A stretch of 64,000 nt of DNA from Campylobacter sp. CCS1377 (GTDB taxonomy: Bacteria > Campylobacterota > Campylobacteria > Campylobacterales > Campylobacteraceae), in the NCBI RefSeq assembly GCF_040008265.1, contig NZ_CP155620.1, forward strand, positions 1,736,001 through 1,800,000, given 5' to 3'. The position numbers and the translations under genes are program-made. Under the pieces are notes generated by a model. It searched no databases and was not told the origin of the DNA. It saw only the letters and a list, made by a program, of their open reading frames with translations. Numbering within the stretch: position 1 is the first letter of the stretch; every line of letters starts with the position of its first letter. Positions 16,999-26,768 of this stretch are shown here, piece after piece.

Positions 16999-17760
16999 TT
17001 AATACCTTATTTCATTCATTTTTAAAAAATCTCTTAATTTTTCATATTCTCCATTTTCCAAATAGCGGTATTTTCCTGCTTTTAGCATTCCAAGATCTAA
17101 AGCCCCAAAAGCCACGCGTTTTAAGTCCATCACTTCTAAGTCAAAATGCCCAAAAAAGCGTCTAAGCTCTCTGTTTTTACCTTCATTTATAATAACTCTA
17201 AGCTTAGTATATCCACCACTTGAACCAAAAATTTCAAAGTCTATAAAAGGAGCAAAACTCATAGAAGTAATTTTTGTTTTCGCATGTGCACCTTTTTTTT
17301 CATTTTTAATTTCAAGTCCATTTTGCATAGCTTCTATAACTTGCTTTGTTACTATGCCTTTAACTTTTAAATAATATTCTCTTTCTAAGTCGCTATTCAT
17401 CAAAGCATGTGCGATCACAGGAGAATCAGTTAGTAAAAGCAAACCTTCACTAGCAAAATCAAGCCTACCAACACTTAGCCAAGTACTAAATTGTCTTGGC
17501 AAAGTATCATAGATGGTTTTTCTTCCACGATCATCTTTTTTACTAACAATTTCACCTTTTTGTTTATGATAAATAATCACACTAAATTGAGTTCTTTTTT
17601 GAATTCTTTTACCCTTGATAAAAACTTTATCATCAAATTTTACTTCATCACTTAGAAGAGCTATTTTATTATTTATTTTAACTAAGCCTTGTTTAATCAG
17701 CTCATCCGCTTCACGACGAGAATAACGAGTATTATGTGATATGAATTTATTGATTCTCAT
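16999..17760 (-). CDS. RsuA/RluB/RluF-family pseudouridine synthase
   Basis: A 253-aa protein. Residues 1-50 form an S4 RNA-binding domain (MRINKFISHNTRYSRREADE). The catalytic motif is SVGRLDFASEGLLLLT with Asp in GRLD. The conserved late motif NEGKNRELRRFFGHF is also intact. The RsuA family makes a single pseudouridine in 16S or 23S rRNA; RluB-like activity on 23S rRNA is the best guess. It lies 40 bp downstream of rnj on the same strand; the C. jejuni pair Cj1709c-Cj1710c has the same order. Confidence 0.88.
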   Translation of the reverse strand: MRINKFISHNTRYSRREADELIKQGLVKINNKIALLSDEVKFDDKVFIKGKRIQKRTQFSVIIYHKQKGEIVSKKDDRGRKTIYDTLPRQFSTWLSVGRLDFASEGLLLLTDSPVIAHALMNSDLEREYYLKVKGIVTKQVIEAMQNGLEIKNEKKGAHAKTKITSMSFAPFIDFEIFGSSGGYTKLRVIINEGKNRELRRFFGHFDLEVMDLKRVAFGALDLGMLKAGKYRYLENGEYEKLRDFLKMNEIRY

Positions 17761-17800
17761 TTGACTTCCTAAAAATTTAAGGCGAAAAATCGCCTTATTT

Positions 17801-19789
17801 TTACATCACAAAAATAGTTGGAACTATGGTTGGATATTTTTTGATTTTTCTAAAAATATGTTTTCTTAGCACTTGGCGAATTTGATTTTCTAAAAATTTT
17901 GGATCATTAAGCACTTCATCTTTAACATTGATGAAAAATTGTCCCAAAACTTCTGCCATTTCTTTAGAAAATGCGTGATCTTGTTTATCCGCTACAAGAC
18001 CATAGCTAAATACTCTTGGCTTGTTGATGAGTGTTTTTGTTGTTTTATCAAGCTGTGCGATGATGACAACTATACCACTATCGGCTAATTTTTGACGATC
18101 GATTACCACATCATCAGCGATTTGTTTGTTGATTTGATTATCCACAAAAACTTTGCCGGTTTTAACAGTTTTAACGCGTTTTACATATTTTTGACAAAGC
18201 TCGACTTGATCGCCATCGCTCATAAGATAAATATTCCTTTCAGGAATTCCACATTTTATAGCGGTTTCTTTATGTTTGTTAATGTGATTGTATTCTCCAT
18301 GCACTGGTAAGAAAAATTTAGGCTTAACCAAAGTCAGCATTAATTTTTGCTCTTCTATACTCGCATGACCGCTTACATGAATTTCACTAAATTCTTGATA
18401 CGCTACTTTAGCGCCCGCTTTTAAAAGATAATCAAGCACCGCAGAAACGCTTGCCTCATTACCTGGGATAGCTTTGGCTGAAATGATGATTTGATCTGTA
18501 GGTTTAATTTTTATGAATTTATGCTCATCGGTTGCCATTCTATAAAGCGCACTCATCGTTTCGCCTTGACTTCCTGTGGTAACGATTAAAACTTCATTAT
18601 CTTTATACTTGCTAACCTCATCTGCATCAATGAAAATCTTTCTATCGAGCTTTATATATCCTAGCTCCATAGTCGTATAAAGATTTCTTTCCATGGAACG
18701 ACCGATCACGCAAACCTTTCTACCATATTTTAAACCATAAGTGATAGCTTGATAAACGCGGTGTATATTAGAGCTAAAAGTACTCATTATCACTCTACCT
18801 TTGGTTTTGGCAAAAATTTGATCAAAAGTAGGCCCTACGGAGCTTTCGCTTTTAGTATAGCCTTCTTTGTAAGAATTGGTACTGTCACTTAAAAGACACA
18901 AAACCCCTTCTTCGCCATAATGTGCTAAACGCCCTAAATCAGTCGGATAGCCATCGATTGGAGTTTGATCTATCTTAAAATCTCCTGTGTGTATGATAGT
19001 CCCTGCTTTAGTTTTAATAGCAAGTGCAGAAGCATCTATGATAGAGTGCGTGATATGGATCCATTCTATATCAAATTCTCCTATCTCATAAACCTTGCGT
19101 TTTTCTACTGGACGAAACCATTTGCGTTCTGCTTTTAAGCCGTGTTCTTCAAATTTGTTTGAAATCATACCTAGTGCTAAAGGCGTAGCATAAATAGGGA
19201 ATTGAAATTCTTTGAAAAAATACGGCACCGCACCAATATGATCTTCATGTGCGTGAGTGATGATGATACCACGAATTTTATCTTTGATTTTTCTCACATA
19301 ATCAAAATCAGGGATAATAATATCCACCCCATGCATAGTCCCATCTGGGAAACTCATACCAATATCAATAATTACTGCATCGTTATTTGTCTCAAATACG
19401 CTGATATTTCCGCCAATTTCTCCTAAGCCACCTAGTGGAGTAATGCGGATTTTATGCTCGCTAGAATTGTTATATTTTAAAGGGTGTAAGCGGTTTTCAT
19501 GTGAAACACGATTTGCTTCTATACACTGTGCAAGTGCGATTTGCCAGTCTTCATTGCCAGTAAGCTTTGAAGGAAGATTGCGATTTTTTTTCTTTTTCTT
19601 TTCGCTTTTTTGGGATACTTCTGCATTTTCTTGTGCGGAATTGTCAATATTTTCTTGCTTTCCATTATTATTTATTGAATTAGAAAGTTTTTTTCTTCTA
19701 TTTTTATGCTTATATTTCTTGTTATTTTTAGAATTCGCGTTTGGATTTTGTTCTTGCGATTCAATATTTACATTCTCTTCCATATTCAT
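17801..19789 (-). CDS. rnj: Ribonuclease J
   Basis: A 662-aa metallo-beta-lactamase/beta-CASP ribonuclease. A basic, Lys/Asn-rich extension covers residues ~1-75, as in the long RNase J of epsilonproteobacteria such as H. pylori. The metal site HAHEDH is at 179-184, after LGGLGEIGGNISVFE. The later motifs TGDFKIDQTPIDG, SDSTNSYKEG and HVSGHAS are all present. RNase J is the main mRNA-degrading nuclease in these bacteria, which lack RNase E. The start overlaps the 3' end of ksgA by 29 bp, so the two are translationally coupled; Met3 is a possible alternative start. Confidence 0.95.
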   Translation of the reverse strand: MNMEENVNIESQEQNPNANSKNNKKYKHKNRRKKLSNSINNNGKQENIDNSAQENAEVSQKSEKKKKKNRNLPSKLTGNEDWQIALAQCIEANRVSHENRLHPLKYNNSSEHKIRITPLGGLGEIGGNISVFETNNDAVIIDIGMSFPDGTMHGVDIIIPDFDYVRKIKDKIRGIIITHAHEDHIGAVPYFFKEFQFPIYATPLALGMISNKFEEHGLKAERKWFRPVEKRKVYEIGEFDIEWIHITHSIIDASALAIKTKAGTIIHTGDFKIDQTPIDGYPTDLGRLAHYGEEGVLCLLSDSTNSYKEGYTKSESSVGPTFDQIFAKTKGRVIMSTFSSNIHRVYQAITYGLKYGRKVCVIGRSMERNLYTTMELGYIKLDRKIFIDADEVSKYKDNEVLIVTTGSQGETMSALYRMATDEHKFIKIKPTDQIIISAKAIPGNEASVSAVLDYLLKAGAKVAYQEFSEIHVSGHASIEEQKLMLTLVKPKFFLPVHGEYNHINKHKETAIKCGIPERNIYLMSDGDQVELCQKYVKRVKTVKTGKVFVDNQINKQIADDVVIDRQKLADSGIVVIIAQLDKTTKTLINKPRVFSYGLVADKQDHAFSKEMAEVLGQFFINVKDEVLNDPKFLENQIRQVLRKHIFRKIKKYPTIVPTIFVM

Positions 19790-20558
19790 AATAATCCTTT
19801 AATTTTTCATAAATTTTAAGGTATGAATCAACGCAAAGTTCATGTGGTCTGACATTGTCTTTTAAATCAAGATCTTTGAGAAGTTTTAAAATTATACTTT
19901 TGTGTTGTTTTAAATTACTAATTAGTTGTTTTCTAGGAGCTTTAAAACAATCTCGTAATAAAATTTTAAATCCATTTAAATTACAAAAATCCTTAAATTC
20001 GCCCTTTTTGTTTAGATACATCACCGAAGACATCACCTTTGGTGGTGGATTAAAACAAGAAGGCTCAACATCGAAAAGTATTTTTCTTTCGCAAATCATT
20101 GCGCTTAAAACCCCAAGAGCTGAAAAATCGCTATCTCCGCTATTAGCACAAAATTTTAAAGCCATTTCTTTTTGTACCATTACTATAAGCCCTTGACAAT
20201 TTTCATCTTCTAAAGCTTGTAATATCAAATGGCTTGCAACATAATAAGGCAAATTTGCAACCAAAAAATACTTATTTTCATCAAAACATACAAGCTCGCT
20301 TGCATCTTGATGAAGCAAATTTAATTTTCCACATTCAAGTTCTTTTTGAAATTTCTTTTGTAAAATAGATATAAGATCATCATCAATCTCATAAGCTTTT
20401 ACCTTTGAAATTTTTAAAAGTTCTTGCGTTAAATCACCTAAGCCAGGCCCAATCTCTACAATATTTTTTGTATCTTTGGGTATGGCTTGAGTGATTTTTA
20501 TTAAAACACTTTTGTTGTTTAAAAAATTTTGTCCATATTGTTTCTTTGCCTTAATCAT
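19761..20558 (-). CDS. ksgA: 16S rRNA dimethyladenosine transferase KsgA/RsmA
   Basis: A 265-aa methyltransferase: KKQYGQNFL at the N-terminus, SAM motif NIVEIGPGLGDLTQELL, the catalytic motif NLPYYVASHL, and CFKAPRKQLISNL in the C-terminal domain. It dimethylates the two adjacent adenines in helix 45 of 16S rRNA. It overlaps rnj downstream by 29 bp and diverges from the phosphorylase-like gene at 20649. Length is normal for the family. Confidence 0.95.
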   Translation of the reverse strand: MIKAKKQYGQNFLNNKSVLIKITQAIPKDTKNIVEIGPGLGDLTQELLKISKVKAYEIDDDLISILQKKFQKELECGKLNLLHQDASELVCFDENKYFLVANLPYYVASHLILQALEDENCQGLIVMVQKEMALKFCANSGDSDFSALGVLSAMICERKILFDVEPSCFNPPPKVMSSVMYLNKKGEFKDFCNLNGFKILLRDCFKAPRKQLISNLKQHKSIILKLLKDLDLKDNVRPHELCVDSYLKIYEKLKDYYEYGRECKY

Positions 20559-20648
20559 CGGATTTTATTGTAGCAAAAAAATCTTAATTTTAAGTCTTTT
20601 TAGCTAAAATTCTCATTTTTAAACCAAAAAAATGCAGGATGTAACAAA

Positions 20649-21185
20649 ATGATAGTTTGTGCAGGTGGAAATGAAAATTTTTATTTTGCAAAAGCCATAG
20701 GTATAGGGCTTGTAGAAGCGGCTTGTAATTTAACTAAAATTTGTCAAAATCAAAAGCCTTCAAATATAGTATTTATAGGGACTTGTGGGCTTTATGATAG
20801 GGGTGAAATTTTAGAAATTTACAAAAGCTCTCATACTTTTAATATAGAATTTTCAAAAATTTCAAGTGCTTTTTACACGCCTGCAAAAGATGAAATTTAT
20901 ATAGAAAATAAAAATGTTTCTCGTGAAACAATCAAAATCAATTCATCAAATTATATCTGTCAAAACAAAAATGCAGCCAAAGAATTCGCAAAACTTGGAT
21001 TGTTTGCTGAAAATATGGAAGCCTTTGCTGTGTTAAGTGTGGCTAAAAATTTTGGAATTGATGCAGAGTGTATTTTGTGTGCTACAAATTTTTGTGATGA
21101 AAACGCACATCAAGATTTTATAAAAAATCATCAAAAAGCCAAAGAAAAATTAGAATTTTATTTAAAAGAAAATAATTATATTTAA
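20649..21185 (+). CDS. Nucleoside phosphorylase superfamily protein (short)
   Basis: A 178-aa protein. [14 protein letters not shown] and [20 protein letters not shown] match the two signature regions of the PNP/MTA-SAH nucleosidase fold, with the substrate-binding ENMEA motif. It is shorter than true PNPs or MTA nucleosidases (about 230 aa), mostly by loss of the N-terminal strand region, so the substrate is unknown. It is transcribed with rlmN 14 bp downstream. Orthologues occupy the same place in C. jejuni (Cj1712 as I recall). Confidence 0.7.
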   Translation: MIVCAGGNENFYFAKAIGIGLVEAACNLTKICQNQKPSNIVFIGTCGLYDRGEILEIYKSSHTFNIEFSKISSAFYTPAKDEIYIENKNVSRETIKINSSNYICQNKNAAKEFAKLGLFAENMEAFAVLSVAKNFGIDAECILCATNFCDENAHQDFIKNHQKAKEKLEFYLKENNYI

Positions 21186-21199
21186 AAAAAGGAAATTTT

Positions 21200-22264
21200 T
21201 TGAAAGAACTCATTAATATTTTAGATTTTTTGCCCCAAGAATTAGAAGAAAAAATTAAACCAATGTTTCGCGTGAAACAAATTTATCAATGGATATACCA
21301 AAAATACGCAAGCAATTTTTCTGATATGTCAAGTTTGCCTAAGGATTTGCGTTTAGAGCTTGCACAAATTTATCATTTTTCGCCCCTTAAATGCGTTAAA
21401 AATGAGCAAAGTAAAGATGGAAGCATAAAGTATCTTTTTGAACTTGTCGATGGTTTAAGAGTAGAAAGTGTGCTTTTGCCGATGAAAGAAGAAAAATTCG
21501 ATGAGGAAGGCAAAAGAATTTCGCACACAAGATATACTATTTGCGTTTCATCTCAAGTTGGCTGTAAAAGTGGTTGTAGTTTTTGCCTTACTGCTAAAGG
21601 AGGATTAAAAAGAAATTTAAGCGCTGGAGAAATAGTCGGACAAATTTTGTGGATCAAAAAACAAAATAATATCCCTTACGAACGCCGTGTAAATATAGTT
21701 TATATGGGTATGGGCGAACCGTTAGATAATCTTAAAAATGTCTCAAAAGCAGTAAAAATCTTGGCGCAAAATGATGGACTTGCTATAAGCCCACGCAGAC
21801 AAACCATAAGCACAAGTGGCTTGGCTAAACAAATCAAAGAACTAGGGCAAATGAATTTGGGCGTTTTACTTGCTATTTCACTGCATGCAGTAAATGATGA
21901 GCTAAGAAGCGAATTAATGCCAATCAATAAAGCCTATAATATCGCTGCGATTATGGAAGCAGTGCACGAATTTCCTATAGATCAAAGAAAAAGAGTGATG
22001 TTTGAATACCTTTTAATCGATGGTATTAATGATAAAATAGAACATGCAAAAGAATTAGTCAAACTTTTAAATGGTATAAAAGCAAAGGTAAATTTAATAC
22101 TTTTTAATCCACACGAAGGCAGTTTATACAAGCGTCCTAGTCTTGAAAATGCGATTAAATTCCAAGATTTGCTAAGTGCTAAAGGTGTAACTTGCACCAT
22201 AAGAGAAAGCAAAGGGCTTGATATATCAGCAGCTTGTGGGCAGCTTAAAGAAAGGGCAAAATGA
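21200..22264 (+). CDS. rlmN: Dual-specificity 23S rRNA/tRNA C2-adenine methyltransferase RlmN
   Basis: A 354-aa radical SAM enzyme. The cluster motif CxxxCxxC is at Cys122, Cys126 and Cys129 (GCKSGCSFC). The methyl-carrying cysteine is Cys346 in ISAACGQL. The [10 protein letters not shown] and ISTSGL motifs are as in RlmN rather than Cfr. It methylates A2503 of 23S rRNA and A37 of some tRNAs. A start TTG or ATG question does not arise: the frame starts at 21200 after GGAAATTTT. The stop overlaps the start of a 33-codon ORF. Confidence 0.95.
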   Translation: MKELINILDFLPQELEEKIKPMFRVKQIYQWIYQKYASNFSDMSSLPKDLRLELAQIYHFSPLKCVKNEQSKDGSIKYLFELVDGLRVESVLLPMKEEKFDEEGKRISHTRYTICVSSQVGCKSGCSFCLTAKGGLKRNLSAGEIVGQILWIKKQNNIPYERRVNIVYMGMGEPLDNLKNVSKAVKILAQNDGLAISPRRQTISTSGLAKQIKELGQMNLGVLLAISLHAVNDELRSELMPINKAYNIAAIMEAVHEFPIDQRKRVMFEYLLIDGINDKIEHAKELVKLLNGIKAKVNLILFNPHEGSLYKRPSLENAIKFQDLLSAKGVTCTIRESKGLDISAACGQLKERAK

Positions 22265-22362
22265 CTTTTTTAGATATTGCAGAAATTATTTTTATAAGTG
22301 CGGTTGTTTTGGTGGGAATTGGTGGTATAATTTATGTTTTAAAAAATGAGGATAAAAAATGA
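22261..22362 (+). CDS. 33-aa single-TM small protein
   Basis: The ATG overlaps the rlmN stop (ATGA) and the stop overlaps the next ATG (ATGA), so it is coupled on both sides. The peptide begins [19 protein letters not shown] and ends VLKNEDKK: one TM segment with a lysine-rich cytoplasmic tail. C. jejuni has a small hydrophobic protein at the same place (Cj1714 as I recall). The double coupling and conserved position argue for a real gene. Function unknown. Confidence 0.75.
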   Translation: MTFLDIAEIIFISAVVLVGIGGIIYVLKNEDKK

Positions 22363-23378
22363 TAGATACGACAAAATTACTTGAAAATAAACTTTTTCAA
22401 GAAAGATATATCAAAGCAAATATTGCTTGGTATTTTTCTTATCTAAATGGAAAAAGAGGACTTTCTAGAATTTACAAAGTCCCTTACGCAGCCTTAATGA
22501 AAAAGTTTTTCTTGCAAAAATATTTCGAAAAACGCGTTAAAAATGGAATTATCGACATACCTTATCTTGAGCTTGTTTTAACCACAAAATGCACTATGCG
22601 TTGTCAGTCGTGCAATAATTTAATGCAGTACTTCTCCCCAAGCAATCAATACTCTTGCACGCTTGAAGGCATTAAAAAATCCCTTGAGCTTTTACTTTCT
22701 AAGGTAGATAGCATAGCAAGGGTTAGGATTATAGGTGGTGAGCCTTTGTTATTTAAAGACTTACCACAACTTGTGGATTATTTAGATTTACAAAAAAAGA
22801 TTTTAACCTTTGATATTTTAACCAATGCTACTATTAATTTTAAAGATGAATTAGTGCAAAGATTTAAAAAATCTAAAAAAGTGAGAAAGATAAGTATTTC
22901 AGATTATAGACAAGCCCCAAATTTAAAAATTCCACTAAAACAAGAAAGCATACTCAAAAAACTTAAAGAAAATAAAATCGCATTTTCTTATAATACAACC
23001 GATCATTGGTATGATACTGAAAAAATTTACAAAAGAGGACGCAGCAAAGAAGAGATTATCAAAAATTATCATCATTGCAAAATGCCTTGCGTAAGCTTAA
23101 TGACAAGTGAAGGAGAAAATCTAAAAGGCAAAGAACTAGCCCCAAATGGAGCAATTTTTGTATGTCCAATTTCAAGCTCTCTAACAAGGCTTAAAGGCTT
23201 AGATGAATTTGCGGGTGATTTTTTAAATTTAGATGACGATAAAGAAAGATTTTTTGAATTTTATACCCAAGATTTTTACAAAGCCTGTGATTATTGTAGA
23301 GATTTTAGCAAACCTTATAAAAAAATCCCAATAGCTATACAAACTAACAAGGTTTTAAAACTAGAAAAAGAAGACTAG
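22359..23378 (+). CDS. Radical SAM protein
   Basis: A 339-aa protein with the cluster motif CxxxCxxC at Cys78, Cys82 and Cys85 (TTKCTMRCQSC) and the SAM-binding GGEP motif (VRIIGGEPLLF). A cysteine group in the C-terminal half (HHCKMPC, VCPISSS, ACDYCRDF) may bind a second cluster, as in SPASM/Twitch proteins. The substrate is unknown. Such proteins often lie in surface glycan loci, and the convergent neighbour is a phase-variable glycosyltransferase, so glycan or peptide modification is a guess. It is coupled to the 33-aa ORF upstream. Confidence 0.75.
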   Translation: MIDTTKLLENKLFQERYIKANIAWYFSYLNGKRGLSRIYKVPYAALMKKFFLQKYFEKRVKNGIIDIPYLELVLTTKCTMRCQSCNNLMQYFSPSNQYSCTLEGIKKSLELLLSKVDSIARVRIIGGEPLLFKDLPQLVDYLDLQKKILTFDILTNATINFKDELVQRFKKSKKVRKISISDYRQAPNLKIPLKQESILKKLKENKIAFSYNTTDHWYDTEKIYKRGRSKEEIIKNYHHCKMPCVSLMTSEGENLKGKELAPNGAIFVCPISSSLTRLKGLDEFAGDFLNLDDDKERFFEFYTQDFYKACDYCRDFSKPYKKIPIAIQTNKVLKLEKED

Positions 23379-24400
23379 AGATATTTTTCTAGTCTTCTTG
23401 TGATATCTACGATAAGTTCTCGTTTTTCATCTTCACTTAACTCATCTTTAGATTTTTTTATAAAAACATAATCATTATTATAGGTAGGCCAAAATATCTC
23501 ATCTTTTGGCGGATAAAGCGCTATACTAGAAATCTTCAAATTTGTAGCGATATGTATGAGACCCGTGCTTGGGCTTATCACGCAAATTGATCTTGAAATT
23601 AGCTCTGCTAAGTTTAAAATATCATCATTATTTTTAAAAATCACAATTTCTTTGAGTAAATTTTTATCATATCCTAAAAGTTTATCCATAAAATCATCAT
23701 GAACTAGATCATAAGTAGGCACAATAATGCTGATTTTTGGATAATTTTGCTTGATATTTTTGGCTAATTTCAAAAAAGAAATTGTGTCTAAGGTAGAATT
23801 TGAAGTGATACTGAAAGGATTGAGTATTATAAAATCTTTAATTTTGCTTTGATTTAAAAAATTTGTGATTAGATTTTTATGTGTTAAATTGCTTTGAATT
23901 TGTGTTTTAAACTCTAAATTTTTGATTTTTTCATCAAAAATCTTAGTATTTATTTTTCTAGCATAAAAAAGCAATCTATCCCTTTCTGTTCTTTTTTTAT
24001 AAAGGCGAGTGATGAGTTTTATCCAAATTGTTCTACATTTTATAGAAAAAAAGCTTCTGATTTTTAATCTAGTAATGATCTTTTTGGCATTGCTTTTGAT
24101 AAATTGTTTAATTAAAAAAGTATTGGCTTTATAAGAAAGAATATAATCTAAATTGTGTTGATTGATTTTTGCTATATTATCTTTGCTTGTAGGATTTTTT
24201 AAAATTTCAATTGTGTCGATAAAAGTTAAATTTTTTAAGAGACTAAAAGTATTATTTTTTGCAAAGACAATGATTTTTGCGTTATATATGTGTTTGATTG
24301 CGTAAAGCATATCTAAGCTTGCTATCATATCGCCTAGGGCATCTGGGCAATAATAACCTATTCTAAGCCTATACCCCCCCCTGTTTGGTAATTTTCGCAT
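23375..24400 (-). CDS. Glycosyltransferase family 9 (heptosyltransferase-like), phase-variable, ON
   Basis: A 341-aa protein of the ADP-heptose:LPS heptosyltransferase superfamily: GYYCPDALGDMIASLDMLYA at the N-terminus and the donor-site segment SPSTGLIHIATNL, followed by ALYPPKDEIFWP. A G8 tract (C8 on the plus strand, 24374-24381) lies at codons 7-9 (Arg-Gly-Gly), where a change of one base would stop translation early. In this sequence the frame is intact. It is a close paralogue of the gene at 44472-45516, with the same tract at the same place. Convergent with, and 4 bp overlapping, the radical SAM gene. Likely acts on LOS or capsule. Confidence 0.8.
   Translation of the reverse strand: MRKLPNRGGYRLRIGYYCPDALGDMIASLDMLYAIKHIYNAKIIVFAKNNTFSLLKNLTFIDTIEILKNPTSKDNIAKINQHNLDYILSYKANTFLIKQFIKSNAKKIITRLKIRSFFSIKCRTIWIKLITRLYKKRTERDRLLFYARKINTKIFDEKIKNLEFKTQIQSNLTHKNLITNFLNQSKIKDFIILNPFSITSNSTLDTISFLKLAKNIKQNYPKISIIVPTYDLVHDDFMDKLLGYDKNLLKEIVIFKNNDDILNLAELISRSICVISPSTGLIHIATNLKISSIALYPPKDEIFWPTYNNDYVFIKKSKDELSEDEKRELIVDITRRLEKYL
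24374..24381 (-). repeat. G8 contingency tract (ON)
   Basis: Eight C on the plus strand (G8 in the coding strand) near the 5' end of a family 9 glycosyltransferase gene. Poly-G tracts of about 8-10 are the standard phase-variation sites of campylobacters. Confidence 0.85.
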
Positions 24401-24525
24401 AGTTTTTCCTTATAAATTTTTAAAACTAATATTGTATCATAGATTTAATTTTATCAAAAATTATAAAACATTAATTTTTATTCTACTAGAATATAACATT
24501 CTAAAACAATACAAAAGCGATACAC

Positions 24526-25788
24526 ATGAGAAAAAAACAATACAAATTTCATATAAATGACACAAAATTAGATAAAAAAATGGTTGAACTTACAGAACGG
24601 GGCGGCTTTAAAATAGCCCTTTTTTCTATGGCAGCCATGACGGTTTTAGGAAGTGTGGTGATAGCCTCGGCTCTACCTGCTATCAATAAACATTTTGAAG
24701 AAATACTGCAAAATCAAAGCGGAATAATAGCTAATTTTACTTTGGAACATTTAGATATTTTAACGCGTTTGGTGCTAACTATACCGGCGATTTTTGTTGT
24801 GATTTTATCGCCTATTGCTGGCTTGCTTATGGATAAATTTGGTAAATTAAAATTCATTTTTCCTGCGATGGTTATTTGGACTTTGGCCGGAATTTCTGGA
24901 TTTTTTCTCAATGATATTTATGCCATACTTATTTCTAGATCGATTTTTGGAATAGCTACGGCTTTTATTATGACAGGTGCTTCGGCCTTACTTGGGGATT
25001 ATTATAGTAGGGGTGGATTTAACCGAAGAGAAAATGCACTTTCTTGGCAAGGGTTTTATTGTGCTGTGGGTGGGGCGATTTTTATCTCCATAGCCGGTTA
25101 TGTTTCAAGTTATTCTTGGCGTTATCCTTTTTTAGTTTATTCACTTGGAATTTTAATCACACTTTTGGCATTTTTTTATCTTTTTGAGCCAAGGAAATTT
25201 AAATTTTACAATCACACAAAAGCAGAAGCAAAAACGAATTATTGGCAATTTTTACCTATATATTTTATAGGTTTTTTCATTATGGTTGTATATTATATAT
25301 CGCCTACACAATTGCCTTATTATATAGAAAATCATCTAGGACTTGATCCAAAATACATAGGAATTTCTATGTCAATTTCTGCATTTTGCTATGGTATTTT
25401 TTCTCTAAGTTATAAAAGTATTGTCAAAAGGATTAATATTAAAACTATTTATATCTTAACGCTTTTAATTGTGGCAAGTGCTTTTTTACTTTTGTATTTT
25501 ATCCATGATTTTTTAGCTGTTTTAGTGGCTTTAGCTTTACTTGGAATGGGTGGCGGGATAATGCTTGTAAATAATTCAGCCTATCTTTTTTCAATCTGCC
25601 CTGAAAATGCTAGGGCAAGGGCTTATGGCATTTTAGCGAGTTGTATGTTTTTAGGGCAATTTTTAAGCCCTATTATTTCTCAACCTATCGTCAGACAAAT
25701 AGGACTTATTAATGCCTTTTTGGTTTGGGCTGTGATGATTTATTTTGTTGGTATGATTTTTTTATTTATGAAAACAAAATCAAATTAA
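24526..25788 (+). CDS. MFS transporter (drug efflux type)
   Basis: A 420-aa 12-TM major facilitator protein. Motif A-like residues appear in GLLMDKFGKLKFIFP and motif C-like sequence in the fifth helix (GAIFISIAGYVSS). A 30-residue charged N-terminus precedes TM1. A substrate cannot be read from sequence; the best match is with single-gene bacterial drug or solute exporters. The gene overlaps the convergent RluD-family gene by 4 bp. It is divergent from the glycosyltransferase at 23375. Confidence 0.75.
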   Translation: MRKKQYKFHINDTKLDKKMVELTERGGFKIALFSMAAMTVLGSVVIASALPAINKHFEEILQNQSGIIANFTLEHLDILTRLVLTIPAIFVVILSPIAGLLMDKFGKLKFIFPAMVIWTLAGISGFFLNDIYAILISRSIFGIATAFIMTGASALLGDYYSRGGFNRRENALSWQGFYCAVGGAIFISIAGYVSSYSWRYPFLVYSLGILITLLAFFYLFEPRKFKFYNHTKAEAKTNYWQFLPIYFIGFFIMVVYYISPTQLPYYIENHLGLDPKYIGISMSISAFCYGIFSLSYKSIVKRINIKTIYILTLLIVASAFLLLYFIHDFLAVLVALALLGMGGGIMLVNNSAYLFSICPENARARAYGILASCMFLGQFLSPIISQPIVRQIGLINAFLVWAVMIYFVGMIFLFMKTKSN

Positions 25789-26699
25789 TCAAAAAATTCT
25801 TTTTTTATATCTGCGTTTGATTTTATCTCAAATTTTTCATTTTTATGAATAAATCTTAAGCAATTTGAATGCAAGCATAAGCGTTTAGCACCGCTTATTT
25901 GTATGCGTTCTTTTTTACTCATTTTTTCATCTAAAATTCTTTCAATTTTATCTTTTTCTAAGCCATAAAGCGGATCACCTAAAATTTTATGTTTCACATG
26001 AAACAAATGAAGTCTGATTTGATGTTGTCTTCCTGTGAGTGGTTTGCAAAGCAAAAGCGTAGCATTTAAATCAGAGTGAAATTCTAAAATTTCAAATTCA
26101 GTGATTGCTTTTTTGCCATCTTCGCAAATTTGCATTCTTGTTTTGACGTCATCATAATTTTTCACTAAATCCATAGCCTTATCCACGATGAAATTTTCTT
26201 TTACACACCCTTCGACTAAAGCTAAATATTCTTTTTGAATTTGTTTTTTTTCAAACATAGTTTTAAACTCAATTTGTGATTTTTTATGTTTAGCTACGAG
26301 TAAAAGTCCGCTTGTTTCTTTATCGAGTCTATGAGCTACACAGGCTTCTTTTCCCCATAAATGCCAAATTTCATCACAAAGACTATAAACACAATTTCTT
26401 CCATTAGGATGTGTAAGTACTCCGCTTGGTTTTTCAATGACAGCAAAATCTTCATTTTCGAAAACAATATCTACTCCTTTGGGATTGTTTTCATAAACGA
26501 TTAATTCCACTAAACCGTTTAAAATTTTGTTTTTTTCTTCTACTAATTTTCCATCACAAAACAATCTTTTTTTATCAATGAGTTTTTGTGCTTCACTCAT
26601 AGAAATTTTTAAGTTTTCCATAAGTACACAAAACGCCTTTTTTCCATTGTTTGAGAGTTTCTTTTTTATATAAGCCAACTTTAACCTTTTTTTAACCAA
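25785..26699 (-). CDS. RluA/RluD-family pseudouridine synthase
   Basis: A 304-aa protein with an N-terminal S4-like region (KISMSEAQKLIDKKRLFCDG), the catalytic HRLDKETSGLLLVAK motif with Asp in HRLD, and the late motif PLTGRQHQIRLHLFH. It makes pseudouridine in rRNA or tRNA; the exact target is not clear from sequence. It is divergent from purB at 26769. This pairing matches Cj0022c-Cj0023 in C. jejuni as I recall. Confidence 0.9.
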   Translation of the reverse strand: MVKKRLKLAYIKKKLSNNGKKAFCVLMENLKISMSEAQKLIDKKRLFCDGKLVEEKNKILNGLVELIVYENNPKGVDIVFENEDFAVIEKPSGVLTHPNGRNCVYSLCDEIWHLWGKEACVAHRLDKETSGLLLVAKHKKSQIEFKTMFEKKQIQKEYLALVEGCVKENFIVDKAMDLVKNYDDVKTRMQICEDGKKAITEFEILEFHSDLNATLLLCKPLTGRQHQIRLHLFHVKHKILGDPLYGLEKDKIERILDEKMSKKERIQISGAKRLCLHSNCLRFIHKNEKFEIKSNADIKKEFFD

Positions 26700-26768
26700 A
26701 GTATAAAATTTTTTTAGCTAAAATCTCATTTCTTTTTTTAAAAATTATAGCTAAAAAGGTTTTAAAAA

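Noticed and set aside
17290-17300. T run in the pseudouridine synthase gene as a contingency tract
   Set aside because: Short A/T runs are abundant in this genome; phase variation in campylobacters mostly uses G/C tracts, and the gene is housekeeping.
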